DNA of 64,000 nt from Taxillus chinensis (lineage: Eukaryota; Streptophyta; Magnoliopsida; Santalales; Loranthaceae): positions 6,392,550 to 6,456,549 of the forward strand of contig CM042087.1 in the NCBI GenBank assembly GCA_023512835.1. The letters run 5' to 3'. A program made the translations under genes and the position numbers. Within the stretch, counting starts at the first letter, position 1. Every line of letters starts with the position of its first letter. Shown one piece after another: positions 1 to 9,643 of the stretch. A model generated the notes under the pieces. It made no database searches. It was given only the letters and a program-made list of their open reading frames with translations, and had not been told where the DNA came from.

Positions 1-1377
1 GAAGTGTGTGTGCATCCCGAGATTTGCATTTAATGAATCATCATGATTCCTCCTCAAAAGCACGCGACATATAGGAAGACTTGGATTGTCACAATTAGAC
101 TGTGTCAGGAGTCCGGAGGAATGAACCGACAATCATCCGGAGTAAATAATAGTCGAGAAAGAGTATCCAGATGAAAAGTAGACCATGTCCGTAGTAGACA
201 GAGTTCGGTGAGAGAGCTAAGTAGATTCCTTTGCAGTCAATAAGTCGAAGAGAAGAGAAGTACGACAACACTTCAAATCCAAGACTATGGAATTGATTTA
301 TCGATACGGTTGCAAAGAGAATTTGAACCTGTAGCTAAAAAAAATTGAACTGAAAATACAAAAGCTTAACAGGCAAGGATTAGTACGGATTAGGGAAAAT
401 AATCAGTGAAAAATGACATAATCCGAACTAATGAGAGACAGAACTTATGCATTACTAAGCATATACATACGTGAGAATGATCAATATTACTGAATCAGGG
501 CATATGGTAGATAATCATACACAAGTTCATATAGGTCAACATAGCGAAACCGTCTTGCTGAACAACGTAGCTAAGATTAATTAAAGATCATATGATTTGG
601 CCAATTTGGGATTCATGAGTGAAAAGGGTGGAAGCGAACACATGTCAAAAGTAAGCAGGTGATTATCCGATTAAAATGCATGGTTGAAGAAAGAAAATAC
701 ATCCAAGCATGCCACTTTTCTGATTCAAAACAACATAGCCAGTCAGATCCGGAAGTAAAAGTTTAGAGGAGGGAGTATCCGAGACATATTAGGGGTTTAT
801 CACTGCTCCCCCGTAGATCATTTAATCCTCTCAATGAAAAGCTCCCCCTCAAATAGACGGCCAGGAAAGAGGTCATTAGACATATACGGGGGTATTATTG
901 AATAATATATAAAGCATTTTCTCCCCCGTAGATTGTGCAATCCTCTCCGTTGACATTTCCGGTTTGTAATTCAAGACTGTCTATCTTATTAGAAAACTAT
1001 ACTTCAGAGTTGCGACCAGATCGATTGAGTATTCATCCACCAGGCATTCCGAGCTAACCCATTTCATTTCTTCAACTATACATGTTAATAGAGTAATCTA
1101 AATGAACATGCTGTTGTCATGTGGTGATTAGTGGAAATTAAGATCATGAAGCCAGAAAGAGGTAAATCATATAAACTTTAATCATGTTAGCTTAAACGAC
1201 TTCAGTCGGGAAACGCAAGCATCCTCCCATAATGAAGTTGATATTAATATCAGAAGCCTGAAGCCATTAATCAGTAAGTATGATCAGCATTAAAATTAGT
1301 ATGTATCTTCCACTTTCAATAAAAGCACAATGCATGTTCTGATAGTAAGCATACTGTTGGGCAATTTAAATGTGAAG
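1..1377 (-). other. C1 3' untranslated region with repeated polypurine tracts
   Basis: No coding signal is visible downstream of the RT-RNase H stop. Three polypurine tracts on the minus strand share the core GGGGGAG at about 803-820, 839-856 and 917-935. The first and third also share flanking bases, CTACGGGGGAG on the minus strand plus a nearby tcctctc on the plus strand. Multiplied polypurine tracts upstream of the 3' LTR are an established Sirevirus trait. The LTR start TGTTGGATC is not present between 1 and 1377, so the 3' LTR must lie left of the window or be lost. Confidence 0.6.
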
Positions 1378-2991
1378 CTATGCAGAGAAGTTAAGCATAC
1401 CTAATCGGAAGAGTAATTCAGAGAATCTTACATCAGGTAGGGGCTTTGTGAGTATGTCTACCAGTTGATCTTCAGTAGCAACATGTTCCAGTGAAATGTG
1501 ATGTTTGAGAACATGGTCGCGTATGAAGTGATACTTGACCTCGATATGCTTCGTCTTAGGGTGCATGACAGGATTGTTGCTAATAGCAATTGCACTAGTG
1601 TTGTCGCAGTAGAGTGGAATAGATAACATGTTGAAACCGTAGTCAGTAAGTTGACTTTGCATCCAGAGTAGCTGTGCGCAGCAACTCCCAGCAGCTATAT
1701 ATTCAGCCTCAGCAGTAGAGGTTGATACGGAATTTTGCTTCTTACTGAACCATGAGATCAATCTATTTCCAAGAAACTGACATGTACCACTTGTGCTCTT
1801 CCTGTCGATGTGACATCCAGTGAAGTCGGCATCAGAGTATCCGGATAAGGTGAAGTTTGACTCCTTTGGGTACCAGAGTCCCAAATTCATCGTTCCCTTG
1901 AGATACCTTAATATCCGTTTAACGTGAAGCATATGTGACTCCTTGGGATTTGCCTGATAGCGTGCACAAATACAAGTTGCAAACATAATGTCTGGGCGAC
2001 TTGCTGTGAGATACAGCAAGGATCCTATCATCCCCCTGTAGTCAGTCACATTTACTGATATGCCGTCCACATCAGGATCTAACTTGGCACTGACAGGCAT
2101 GGGAGTTTTGACGGGAGATGAACCTTCTATACCAAACTTCTTAATAAGATCGCGAGTGTACTTAGCTTGATTAATGAAGATTCCTTCCTTCAATTGTTTA
2201 ACTTTTATTCCGAGGAAGTAGGACAGTTCTCCCATCATGCTCATCTCAAACTTGCCTGTCATCAACTTAGCGAACTCCTCACAAAGCTTCGGATTCGTTG
2301 ATTTAAAAATGATGTCATCCACGTATATCTGTACGATTAGTGTGTGTCCTTTCTCTTTTTGTAGAAATAAGGTGGTGTCAATCTTCCCTTTTTGGAAGTT
2401 GTGAGCAAGTAGGAATTCTGACAATGTGTCGTACCAGGCTCTTGGAGCTTGCTTCAAACCATATAAAGCTTTCCGAAGTTTGTAGACTAGATGTCCTGCT
2501 TTAGGCTCAATGAAACTGGGAGGTTGTTCTACATAAACCTCCTCTTGAAGATCTCCATTCAGGAATGCGCTCTTGACGTCCATTTGATAAACTATGAAGT
2601 TTTCATATGAAGCATACGCCAGAAACATCCGAATTGCCTCAAGTTTTGCTACTGGAGCAAAGGTCTCATCATAGTCTATTCCTTCTTCTTGATGATATCC
2701 TTTGGCTACCAGTCTGGCTTTGTTCCGGATTACAATTCCATCCGTATCAAGCTTATTCCGGAACACCCATTTAACGCCAATGACTTGCTGAGACTTTGGC
2801 CTTGGTACTAAGGTCCACACATTATTTCTTTTAAATTGATTCAGCTCTTCTTGCATAGCTTCTATCCAATTTGAATCCTGAAGAGCTTCATCTACCACCT
2901 TTGGTTCTATTTGAGATAGAAAACATGAGTAGAGACTCATGTTGGAGGTGGCTGCTCTTGTTCTTACACCAACAGTAGGATCACCAATCAC
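1378..2991 (-). CDS. Copia reverse transcriptase-RNase H (C1), open over 537 codons
   Basis: This is the C-terminal part of a copia Pol polyprotein, which copies element RNA into DNA in the virus-like particle and degrades the RNA strand. Visible RT signatures are [16 protein letters not shown] near residue 70, [20 protein letters not shown] near 92, [12 protein letters not shown] near 175, and the catalytic box YVDDIIF near 222. RNase H follows with [20 protein letters not shown] and [10 protein letters not shown] (about residues 383-433), ending in the H-rich segment [15 protein letters not shown]. The domain has no own initiator; it would be released from a polyprotein whose upstream parts are frameshifted, so the first Met is arbitrary. 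It is the best-preserved pol domain in the window. Confidence 0.92.
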   Translation of the reverse strand: MIGDPTVGVRTRAATSNMSLYSCFLSQIEPKVVDEALQDSNWIEAMQEELNQFKRNNVWTLVPRPKSQQVIGVKWVFRNKLDTDGIVIRNKARLVAKGYHQEEGIDYDETFAPVAKLEAIRMFLAYASYENFIVYQMDVKSAFLNGDLQEEVYVEQPPSFIEPKAGHLVYKLRKALYGLKQAPRAWYDTLSEFLLAHNFQKGKIDTTLFLQKEKGHTLIVQIYVDDIIFKSTNPKLCEEFAKLMTGKFEMSMMGELSYFLGIKVKQLKEGIFINQAKYTRDLIKKFGIEGSSPVKTPMPVSAKLDPDVDGISVNVTDYRGMIGSLLYLTASRPDIMFATCICARYQANPKESHMLHVKRILRYLKGTMNLGLWYPKESNFTLSGYSDADFTGCHIDRKSTSGTCQFLGNRLISWFSKKQNSVSTSTAEAEYIAAGSCCAQLLWMQSQLTDYGFNMLSIPLYCDNTSAIAISNNPVMHPKTKHIEVKYHFIRDHVLKHHISLEHVATEDQLVDILTKPLPDVRFSELLFRLGMLNFSA

Positions 2992-3323
2992 TTGTTCTGA
3001 GGGATGGTTTCGGGTCCATCTGTAATTCTGTGCATGTGATGGATGATCTTGAACAATTTGAAGCTCTTCCAGATTAGGTGGTGCAGTTGTATCCGCTGGT
3101 TGAGCTTCGTCCGGACTAGATGTTTTCGTATTGAAAGGTACGATTGAACTAGATGGTTCTTCAACACTATTTCTTTCAGTGTTAACTGGTCCGGACGGAC
3201 TTGAATGTGCTCCGGATTTTGTGTATCCGTAGGAGTATGTCCGGAGCTAAATGGTAGTCCGGAGTCCGAGTCATCCGTAGCATCGTCCATATAATTTCTT
3301 TGTGCTTCGATGTTGCCACGTGA
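2992..3323 (-). pseudogene. Integrase-RT spacer of C1 pol, frameshifted
   Basis: This stretch links integrase to RT. It encodes a hydrophilic, acidic and proline/serine-rich segment with little conservation, matching the equivalent spacer of C3 (about 44500-45000). An open reading segment covers 2988-3290 but is out of frame with the RT block, so at least one frameshift separates the two. No catalytic motif is expected here. Confidence 0.6.
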
Positions 3324-4430
3324 TTAGTCAAGATGTGTAACAGGAACATTCATAAACTTCGAATAATCGACGTTGCTGTCCATGACCTGCACATTAGAAC
3401 TTGAAGAACCGACTTTTGACCAATCAAGGTTAGCTTCATCAAAAGTCACATGGATAGATTCTTCAACTTTAAAAAATTTTCTATTGAAGACCTGATAAGC
3501 CTTGCTATGCAATGAGTACCCGATAAAAATCCCATCATCAGATTTTGGTTGAAATTTATTCCGGGTCTCTTTGCCATTTATCAATATATAGCAAGTACAC
3601 CCAAAAGCTCTGAGATGTGAAATTGAAGGTTTTCGTCCTCTCCACATCTCATAGGGTGTTTTCATGGTAGATTTATTTATTAGAGTTCTGTTTCGAACAT
3701 AACAGGCGGTGGACACGGCTTCACCCATAGACGAGAGGAAGCGTTGCCCCTGCTAACATGGATCTACCAGCTTCAACTAAAGTACGATTCTTGCACTCGG
3801 TTACTCCATTTTGTTGTGGAGTTCTGGGAGCAGAGAAGTCATGCTGTATGCCCTATTCAGAACAATATGATCTCATTTCTGAAAAGTCAAATTCTGTACC
3901 ATGATCACTCCTAATGCACTTTATGCTAAGTCCTTGTGAGTTGCTTATCCAGTTGAAGAGATCTACTAGATGCTCAAAAGTTTGATCCTTTGATTTCAGG
4001 AACATCACCCATGTGTATCTGGTGAAATCATTGATAACCACTAGGGTATATCTCGCACCAGCTAGTGACGGAATAGATATAGGACCACATAGGTCCATAT
4101 GAAGAAGTTGTAGAGGAGCAAGTTATTGAATTAACCGATTTGGTCTTAAAGCTATGTTTGGTCTATTTGCCCAGTTGGCATTCTCGACAGAGAGTGTCTC
4201 TGGAGAATTTGAGTTTAGGTAGACTAGTGACGAGATCAAGTGACGCTAATTTAGACAATGTCTTAAAGTTTAAATGTGCCATCGCTTGTGCCATAACCAA
4301 CTATCTTCATTTGAAGCTTTAGTGAGGAAGCATACAGGGTCAGAAGAATTATTTCTTAAGACCACTGAGTATATGTCCCCATCTCTTGATCCGGATAACT
4401 TAATATCTCCGGATAAGTTTTCTCTTCGTC
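3324..4430 (-). pseudogene. Copia integrase of C1, broken by frameshifts and a stop
   Basis: The minus-strand order is a zinc-binding region (about 4100-4330), catalytic core (3853-4098) and C-terminal part (3324-3728). The core shows MDLCGPISIP, containing the first catalytic Asp, and IRSDHGTEF, containing the second. A GVTEC segment with the catalytic Glu lies just beyond an in-frame stop at about 3853. The C-terminal block carries TPYEMWRGRKPSISHLRAFG, typical of copia integrases. Frameshifts separate the zinc-binding region from the core and the core from the C-terminus near 3728. The catalytic triad is still legible, but the gene cannot give one product. Confidence 0.85.
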
Positions 4431-4743
4431 ACAGGAGTTGGACATAAAGGAAACAAGAAAATCCTTTGTCACATAAATTATTGACACTTAGCAAATTATG
4501 CTTCAAACCTTCGACTAATGCAACTCTTGTGATTGATACACGGCCGTTAGTTAAAGTGCCATACCCGACAGCCTTACCTTTATCGTTGTCACCATATGAA
4601 ACGGATGGACCTCGTTTTTCATTAACTTCTACGAGCAGTGTCCGATCACCCGTCATATGAAACGGATGGACCTCGTTTTGATTAATCTTTAACTTCAAGT
4701 GATCCGGCAATGCATTCCAGAGATGCTCCTGAAAGACAACAGT
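4431..4743 (-). pseudogene. Copia protease and integrase N-terminal flank of C1, active site replaced
   Basis: The downstream part of the protease-integrase junction is clear: GPSVSYGDNDKGKAVGYGTL and VALVEGLKHNLLSVNNLCDK, as in C3 at 43584-43740. The aspartic protease motif DSGC, present in C3 at about 43522, is absent here. In its place is a second copy of a 26-bp sequence (4654-4679) that also occurs at its normal position (4593-4618), leaving VHPFHMTGD where DSGCSGHMT would be. The protease of this copy therefore lacks its catalytic Asp. Confidence 0.75.
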
Positions 4744-5110
4744 TTACACTTTTGGTGCCCAAACTTGTTTCAGGCGGTTAGAGAGAGCAGTAGTATTGTC
4801 AACAGTTCCGGATTTGATTTTGCTAGGACTTTTAGCTCTCCAAGTTGACTTTACTTTGTTGATTTCAACTGTTTCTTTTATTTGGATTTTCTTGGGAGAG
4901 ACACTCCTTTGAGGTTTAGATTTTGTTTTGCTCAAAGAAACCCTTTTATAAAACTGATCTTTATTGGATTGAATTTGATTACAAAGCCAGTTATCAGATA
5001 AACTCCAACATTCATAGTGATAATGACCCATTTCCCTACAGATGGAACAGACACTATAATGTGAAGTACAAACAGGGGATACGGGTCTCTTAGATTTTAC
5101 AGGACTTTCT
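4744..5110 (-). pseudogene. Second zinc-knuckle region of C1 gag-pol
   Basis: The minus strand reads CSICREMGHYHYEC at about 5029-5070, a CX2CX4HX4C zinc knuckle distinct from the one in gag at 6034-6075. It is followed by a basic stretch rich in Lys and Ser ending KQVWAPKV. C3 has the same region at 43114-43440, but its second Cys is Tyr. The position between the gag coiled coil and the protease suggests a second nucleic-acid-binding patch of the polyprotein. Confidence 0.65.
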
Positions 5111-5525
5111 ACTGTTCCCCTGTGGCCTAATCCATTGCGTTTGGGTGACGCGCTCTTGGCCCTAGATGCGTCGGCCTTAGCCTTTCCTTTCTTTTTGGGT
5201 CTTGCGTTTTGGCTTTAACCGCAGGACCCAAAAAGAAAGGAAAGGCTAAGGCTGACGCATCTAGGGCCAAGAGCTTCCCTTCATCATTAGTTACGGGTGC
5301 TACCGTTTCGGGAAGTGCGATGTGACCTCAACTCCATAGTCATAAACTATGGTGCCACCTGAAATGAAACCATCCAACGGTTTAGATGTACTAATAGGAT
5401 ATAAGTTAGTTAGTTTTGGAGTGAAATTCGGAGGGCACACGGAGCTTGGGCTATGGAAGTCGATGGTTCTGAACCTAGGCCAGGTTTGACTCGGATGTTG
5501 TCGGGATCGGTCCTAAAGGTAGAGG
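5111..5525 (-). pseudogene. Degenerate C1 gag-protease linker
   Basis: This stretch aligns with C3 at about 42700-43100. Shared landmarks are the plus-strand sequence ggtgccacctgaaatgaaac near 5350, matching the reverse complement of C3 around 42870, and the Lys/Ala-rich segment inside the foldback repeat. The frame is interrupted by the foldback and several stops. I see no catalytic motif. Confidence 0.55.
5152..5274. repeat. Foldback inverted duplication, 50-nt arms
   Basis: The left arm 5152-5201 and right arm 5225-5274 are reverse complements with one mismatch that I can see, separated by 23 nt. C3 carries the sequence once, in normal orientation (about 42990-43040). The arm at 5152-5201 is the ancestral one, and the 5225-5274 arm is an extra inverted copy. 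This looks like a snap-back template switch during reverse transcription or repair. It breaks the reading frame of the region. Confidence 0.85.
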
Positions 5526-7086
5526 CTATTTCCCGGATTTTAGCCACTTACGATTTATTTCCCTTTCCTGTTCCAATTCGTTTTGAGTCGTTTCACAATA
5601 ACTTTTAGGCCCGTTAGATTGGTATTTAACAAATGATTTTCTCGCTCTTAGATCATGATACCAAGCCTCTTTTCCTCTGAAGTCGCCTATGTCCTTTTCA
5701 AGTCTAGTAATAGTAAATTCAAGGCGTTTATTCTGACTTTCCACATCTTTGTACATTTGAGTAATTATTTGTCTCTCATTCTTTTCATGATCACGTTCAC
5801 TAATAAGAGATTCTAATTGACTCATGAGCTCGAGAGATAGAAGGTACCTCGGTGTTTGCCATGAGGCAGACGTTCGGCTTAGGAGTTGGCTCATCATCTG
5901 AGGATTCCTCCTCTTCTTCCGAGCCACTGATGTACTTTGTCACGAACGCCTTCCTCTTGTTCTTGCTGTTATCTGAGGTGGACCGGCAAGGAGTCACCTT
6001 GTCACTTCTCTTGGCCACTTTTGATTTGGATCTGCATTCCTTGGCCCAATGACCGATTTGCCCACAGTTGTATTATTCCTGGGAACTGGACTCCGGTCTC
6101 TCCTTCCTTTGGAAAGATGATGACGAGCGTCTCCTGAATCCTTTTCTGCTTTTCCGTAGGAATCGCTCAAAGGATTTGACGAGAAGAGCTATCTCCTCCT
6201 CCTCGTCAAAGTCAGAATTCTCGGACACGTCCGTATCATCATTCCTCAGTATGTTTAAACATTCTGTAGCTTTGAGAGCTACCCCCTTTTCTTTCCGAGC
6301 TATTTTCTCATCCCGGTCAGTGTACTTAAACCTGACTTCGTGAGTCCGCAGCTCTCCATATAGTTCTTCAAGGGGAACATATCGCAACTTTTGTCGATTG
6401 CATCCGGAGTTTTTTAGAGTAGTATCGATCCGGCAAGGAGCGAAAGAACTTGTCATTGATCCGAGATTGAGAATAATGCTCATTGACGGTCTTGACTCAA
6501 GAATGAGCTTGCCGAATCTCCGATAGATGCTTTCGAGTGATTTGCCTAGTTTATGATTGAAACTCTCAAAGTTCTCGCCTGAGAGTACATATCACATTTT
6601 GCATTTGGGACTAACTCCCCTCATAGAGGATTGTCGCTTTATCCCAAACGGCTTTGGTCGTCGTGCAACCCCCGGACGTCCGTGAAAGCCTCGGAATCCA
6701 AGGATGATGTAACATAAGCCAGATCCTTTTCACTAGCGCACTGCCAGGCTCTTTCATCGTTGGTAAGTTCAGCATCCGTCTTTGGCCTCCTAACTCCATG
6801 TTCTCCGATAGTCATCGGAATTGGAATCTCCTGATGAAGACATGGCCACATGAGATGATCATGGCATACCATAAACATCTTCATGTGAGCTTTCCACTGG
6901 GAGAAAAGCTCAGGTGTGAATTTGGGCGGTTTCATCAATGTAAAACCGAACTCCGTGGTTGAGGAGCGGCAAGCGCAGCGTTTGTGGTGGATCGACGTTT
7001 TCACTCTTGCTTCGATTTGGGATGGGCTCTTGTGCACCTCCGGAGTTAAGGCGAGTGTTAAATAGCATACTGCTTTCTTTGGCCAT
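5526..7086 (-). pseudogene. Copia gag of C1 (capsid, zinc knuckle, coiled coil), frameshifted
   Basis: Gag forms the virus-like particle. The start is taken as the ATG at 7086-7084 (MAKESSMLFNTRL), 45 nt after the PBS and equivalent to the C3 start. The N-terminal capsid part includes PPKFTPELFSQWKAHMKMFM (about 6900), in another frame. An acidic hinge (SENSDFDEEEEIALLVKSFE) and a zinc knuckle at 6034-6075 follow. The knuckle reads YNCGQIGHWAKEC, with the first Cys codon changed to the stop TAA; C3 has TGC there. A heptad-rich, Glu/Lys-rich coiled coil occupies about 5530-5830. Long coiled-coil gag tails are characteristic of Sireviruses. Several frameshifts make it non-functional. Confidence 0.85.
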
Positions 7087-7130
7087 TGCTTAGAGTAAAA
7101 GAGTGGGATCTCTACTTTTGAATAAATAGA

Positions 7131-7144
7131 CTGCTCTGATACCA
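7131..7144 (-). other. C1 primer-binding site (initiator Met tRNA type)
   Basis: The minus strand reads TGGTATCAGAGCAG, complementary to the 3' end of plant initiator Met tRNA. It lies 2 nt inside the 5' LTR end at 7147, the usual position for priming minus-strand DNA synthesis. Confidence 0.93.
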
Positions 7145-7170
7145 CTTGATGGTCCCTTGGAGCCTAGAGA

Positions 7171-7190
7171 GGGGGGGGGGGGGGGGGGGG
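7171..7190. repeat. Poly-G (20 nt) near C1 LTR end
   Basis: Twenty consecutive G lie where related LTRs carry six C on the plus strand (about 12840 and 41132). This is a homopolymer expansion, by slippage in vivo or as a sequencing artefact. Confidence 0.9.
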
Positions 7191-7779
7191 TGAATAGGCT
7201 CTTATCGAAACTCTTTTACACTCTTAAGGCATGGCACTGATCTAGTTAAGTGATAGAATCATCATGGAAGATAACCAGGATAGTGGAAGTATTTTGTTTT
7301 ATTATCAAGAGATAAGTATAAAAAAATAGAAGCAACTCTCTTACACTCTGTTTTTCAAAAGGATTCACACACTAGCCTAGATTTTATCCTTGAGCTCTTG
7401 TGCATACAAAGGGTTAATTCCGGCTCATACACAATATCTCTCTTTTTCTTACAAATATACAAATATGAATATTTATACAAACATTCCTAAGAGACAACCT
7501 TGAAACTTGTAGTTCCGGAATGCGTTCAGCACTAACTATTCCTCGGTAATCTCTCTGCCTTGGCTGTTGCGGTTTGTGGAGCTCAAGATCTTGGGTTTGA
7601 AGAGTATAAGTGCATTTGTGAGTTCCCAAATGCAATTGAGGTTGTGTCCACATATCCGGATGATCCACGTGTAAGATTCTTCAGGTTCTCAATAAATTTG
7701 TCTTACATCGGGACGCCACGAGCTGATAACATTAAATGCGGTGAGTTGAAGTAGTATCTTCTTGGTTCGGTGTAATTTT

Positions 7780-8070
7780 CCTTACTCCGTTGCTAATGAA
7801 GCTCGGAACCTTACTCCGTGTCAGTGATTGCTTACTCCGTATCTATTTAGTCTTGGAATCCTTAGTCCGTGCCGCTTTCCTTACTCCGCATGTAAGTTCC
7901 TTACTCTGTATGTTAATTCCTTACTCCGTATGTAAGTTCCTTACTCCGGGCGAGTCTTAAAAGGTCGGATGACTTATTCCGTATCAGTGCTTCCTTACTC
8001 CGCATGTAAGTTCCTTACTCCGTATGTAAATTCCTTACTCCGTATGTAAGTTCCTTATTCCGTATGTATT
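7780..8070. repeat. Degenerate 20-bp tandem repeats in C1 LTR
   Basis: The unit ttccttactccgtatgtaag recurs with a 20-bp spacing and substitutions, most regularly at 7880-7950 and 8000-8070. The same GGAGTAAGG core recurs, less regularly spaced, in the other LTRs of the family (11740-12220, 23450-23630, 40240-40510). The position in the upstream half of the LTR suggests an enhancer-like array; that role is inferred. Confidence 0.8.
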
Positions 8071-8282
8071 GATGACTTGGTTATTTACCAAGTGTTTGAC
8101 GACACTCACTCTTGTCCGAATCAGGATTATGTATCCTGTCCTTAGCTTTGCTCTCACGAGTGTATCTCACGGATTAATATCATATCTTCTCGCAACGATC
8201 AAATAAACACAAGAGATCTCGGATCAAATTACATAAGGCTTTATCAAGATTATCTAAATTCTAGGTTTGATCCAACAATCAG

Positions 8283-9594
8283 CTTTCATAGAAGAAATTG
8301 TTCCTCTATTTCTTTAAGAGCTCTATAGGTATCTTCATATTCAATGTAGAGCTGTTCATAAGTTCTTACCTTGAGGGGAGGTGAATGGTCAGACATGAAG
8401 CACATGAGACCTTTTTCCTTCTTCTCCTCATCGAAGATTCTTCTTCCTCCTCCTGGCCACTGTTGAACTTGTTTGTGACAAGAGCCTTCTTCCTCTTGTC
8501 ATCCTTTCTACTTGAGGAGCCTCTGGTCTTCTTCTTCTACTCGGCTTCCTCCTTTTTCTCCCTCTTCAGCTTGTAGCATTGCAACTTCTCCTTATCCTTT
8601 CCCTTAGAGAAAGATGAGGATGACCGCCTTGCTTTTCTCCCGTAGTTCCCCCTTCTCTTCAGGTTTCTTGATCAAAAATGCCACTTCTTCATCTCGAGGC
8701 ACTATCTGAACCAAGTTCATCACCTTCATCTTCTTTCTCTTCGAAGATGGTTCCCGGGGTTTAGCAAGGCCTTAAAGGCAATAGACTTCTCCTTTTTCTT
8801 GGAAGGGTTCTCAAACGCCTCAAACTCTTCTTTTTGCATTTCAAACGTCTTGAGGTCCCCATATAATGCTTCCAAGGCACAAGTCTTCCATTCCTTCAGC
8901 TGACGGATGGCTGATGTCTTTATCAGCAGTCTCAAGGGTAAAGATCTCAGAAATTTGTCATTCTTGTGCTTCTGAGAGATCTCAACGTTGTAAGTCTTCA
9001 TCAATTGAATCAAACCTGTGAACCGTTTATAGATACTGTCCAGTGACTCCTTCGGTTCACATCTGAAGGCTTCATACTCTTGCTCGAGCATGGAGATCTT
9101 GTTATCCTGTATTTGCTCGTCTCCCTCGTAGATGAGACAGTGCTTGTACCATACCGCTTTAGCAGTTTCAAGATCCTGCACATCAGTGAACATGTTATCG
9201 CTGAGTGTAGAGAAAAGTATGGCTTTTGCCTTGAAGTCGATCTTTACTTTCCTCTGCTCCACCTTAGACCAACTATCTAGGTCTTTTGTCATTAACCGAC
9301 CTCTCTGCATAATCTTTGGAGTGAAAGGTCCATTCTTTATTGTTTCCCAGAGATACGTGTCGAGCATGTCTAGGTGTGCTCTCATCTCGCTTTCCATTTG
9401 GAAAAACGTACGGGTGTGCACATAGGTACTTGGGAGGATGAGCCACGCAGAACATCATAGAAGTCTTCTTGTTCTTTCTTGTTGCTGCTGGTACTCGGTT
9501 CTTCCTGCTCCTGGTCGCCAGTTGCTCCTTCTTCTGGAGCACGACTGGCTTCAAGTTCCTCAATAGAAGCCGGAGCTGCACTCCTGGAATCCAT
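8283..9594 (-). pseudogene. Copia gag of C2, frameshifted and truncated
   Basis: The start at 9594 (MDSRSAAPASIEELEASRAP) lies 33 nt after the PBS. After a frameshift near 9420, a 231-codon capsid segment (8726-9421) shows SEMRAHLDMLDTYLWETIKN, then AKAVWYKHCLIYEGDEQIQD and KISMLEQEYEAFRCEPKESL, the pattern of copia gag capsid domains (UBN2-type). The region 8283-8720 encodes a Lys/Arg-rich and acidic tail resembling the C1 gag segment KRKAFVTKYISGSEEEEESS. It is cut by the C1 insertion at 8277. Confidence 0.85.
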
Positions 9595-9626
9595 GTCGGG
9601 ATTTAGGGATCTCTACGAGTTGTAGA

Positions 9627-9641
9627 ACTGCTCCGATACCA
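9627..9641 (-). other. C2 primer-binding site
   Basis: The minus strand reads TGGTATCGGAGCAGT. This is an initiator-Met tRNA type site with one substitution (CGG for CAG) relative to C1 and C3, 2 nt from the LTR end at 9644. Confidence 0.88.
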
Positions 9642-9643
9642 AT

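Larger units (their letters stand above)
1..8277 (-). mobile_element. C1: Sirevirus-like Ty1/copia retrotransposon (3' LTR outside window)
   Basis: On the minus strand the order is 5' LTR, PBS, gag with a coiled-coil C-terminus, a second zinc knuckle, protease, integrase, spacer, RT-RNase H, and a 1.4-kb untranslated tail with repeated polypurine tracts. Integrase before RT defines copia. The long gag, the repeated polypurine tracts and the RT style suggest the Sirevirus (SIRE/Maximus) lineage. The LTR starts TGTTGGATCAA on the minus strand at 8277 and abuts C2 gag, so C1 inserted into C2. A candidate TSD on this side is atcag (8278-8282); its partner lies outside the window. The copy is dead: gag, protease and integrase are broken, although RT-RNase H is open. 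Confidence 0.93.
7147..8277 (-). repeat. C1 5' LTR (1131 bp)
   Basis: The minus-strand LTR starts TGTTGGATCAAACC at 8277 and ends GGGACCATCA at 7147. It aligns with the C3 5' LTR (23160-41160, interrupted) and the truncated LTR 11650-12867 over their lengths, including the CTTGGTAAATAACCAAG palindrome and many copies of a GGAGTAAGG motif. It is about 270 bp shorter than the 1.4-kb C3 LTR, mainly in the repeat-rich part. It ends in a 20-G run (7171-7190). Confidence 0.93.
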
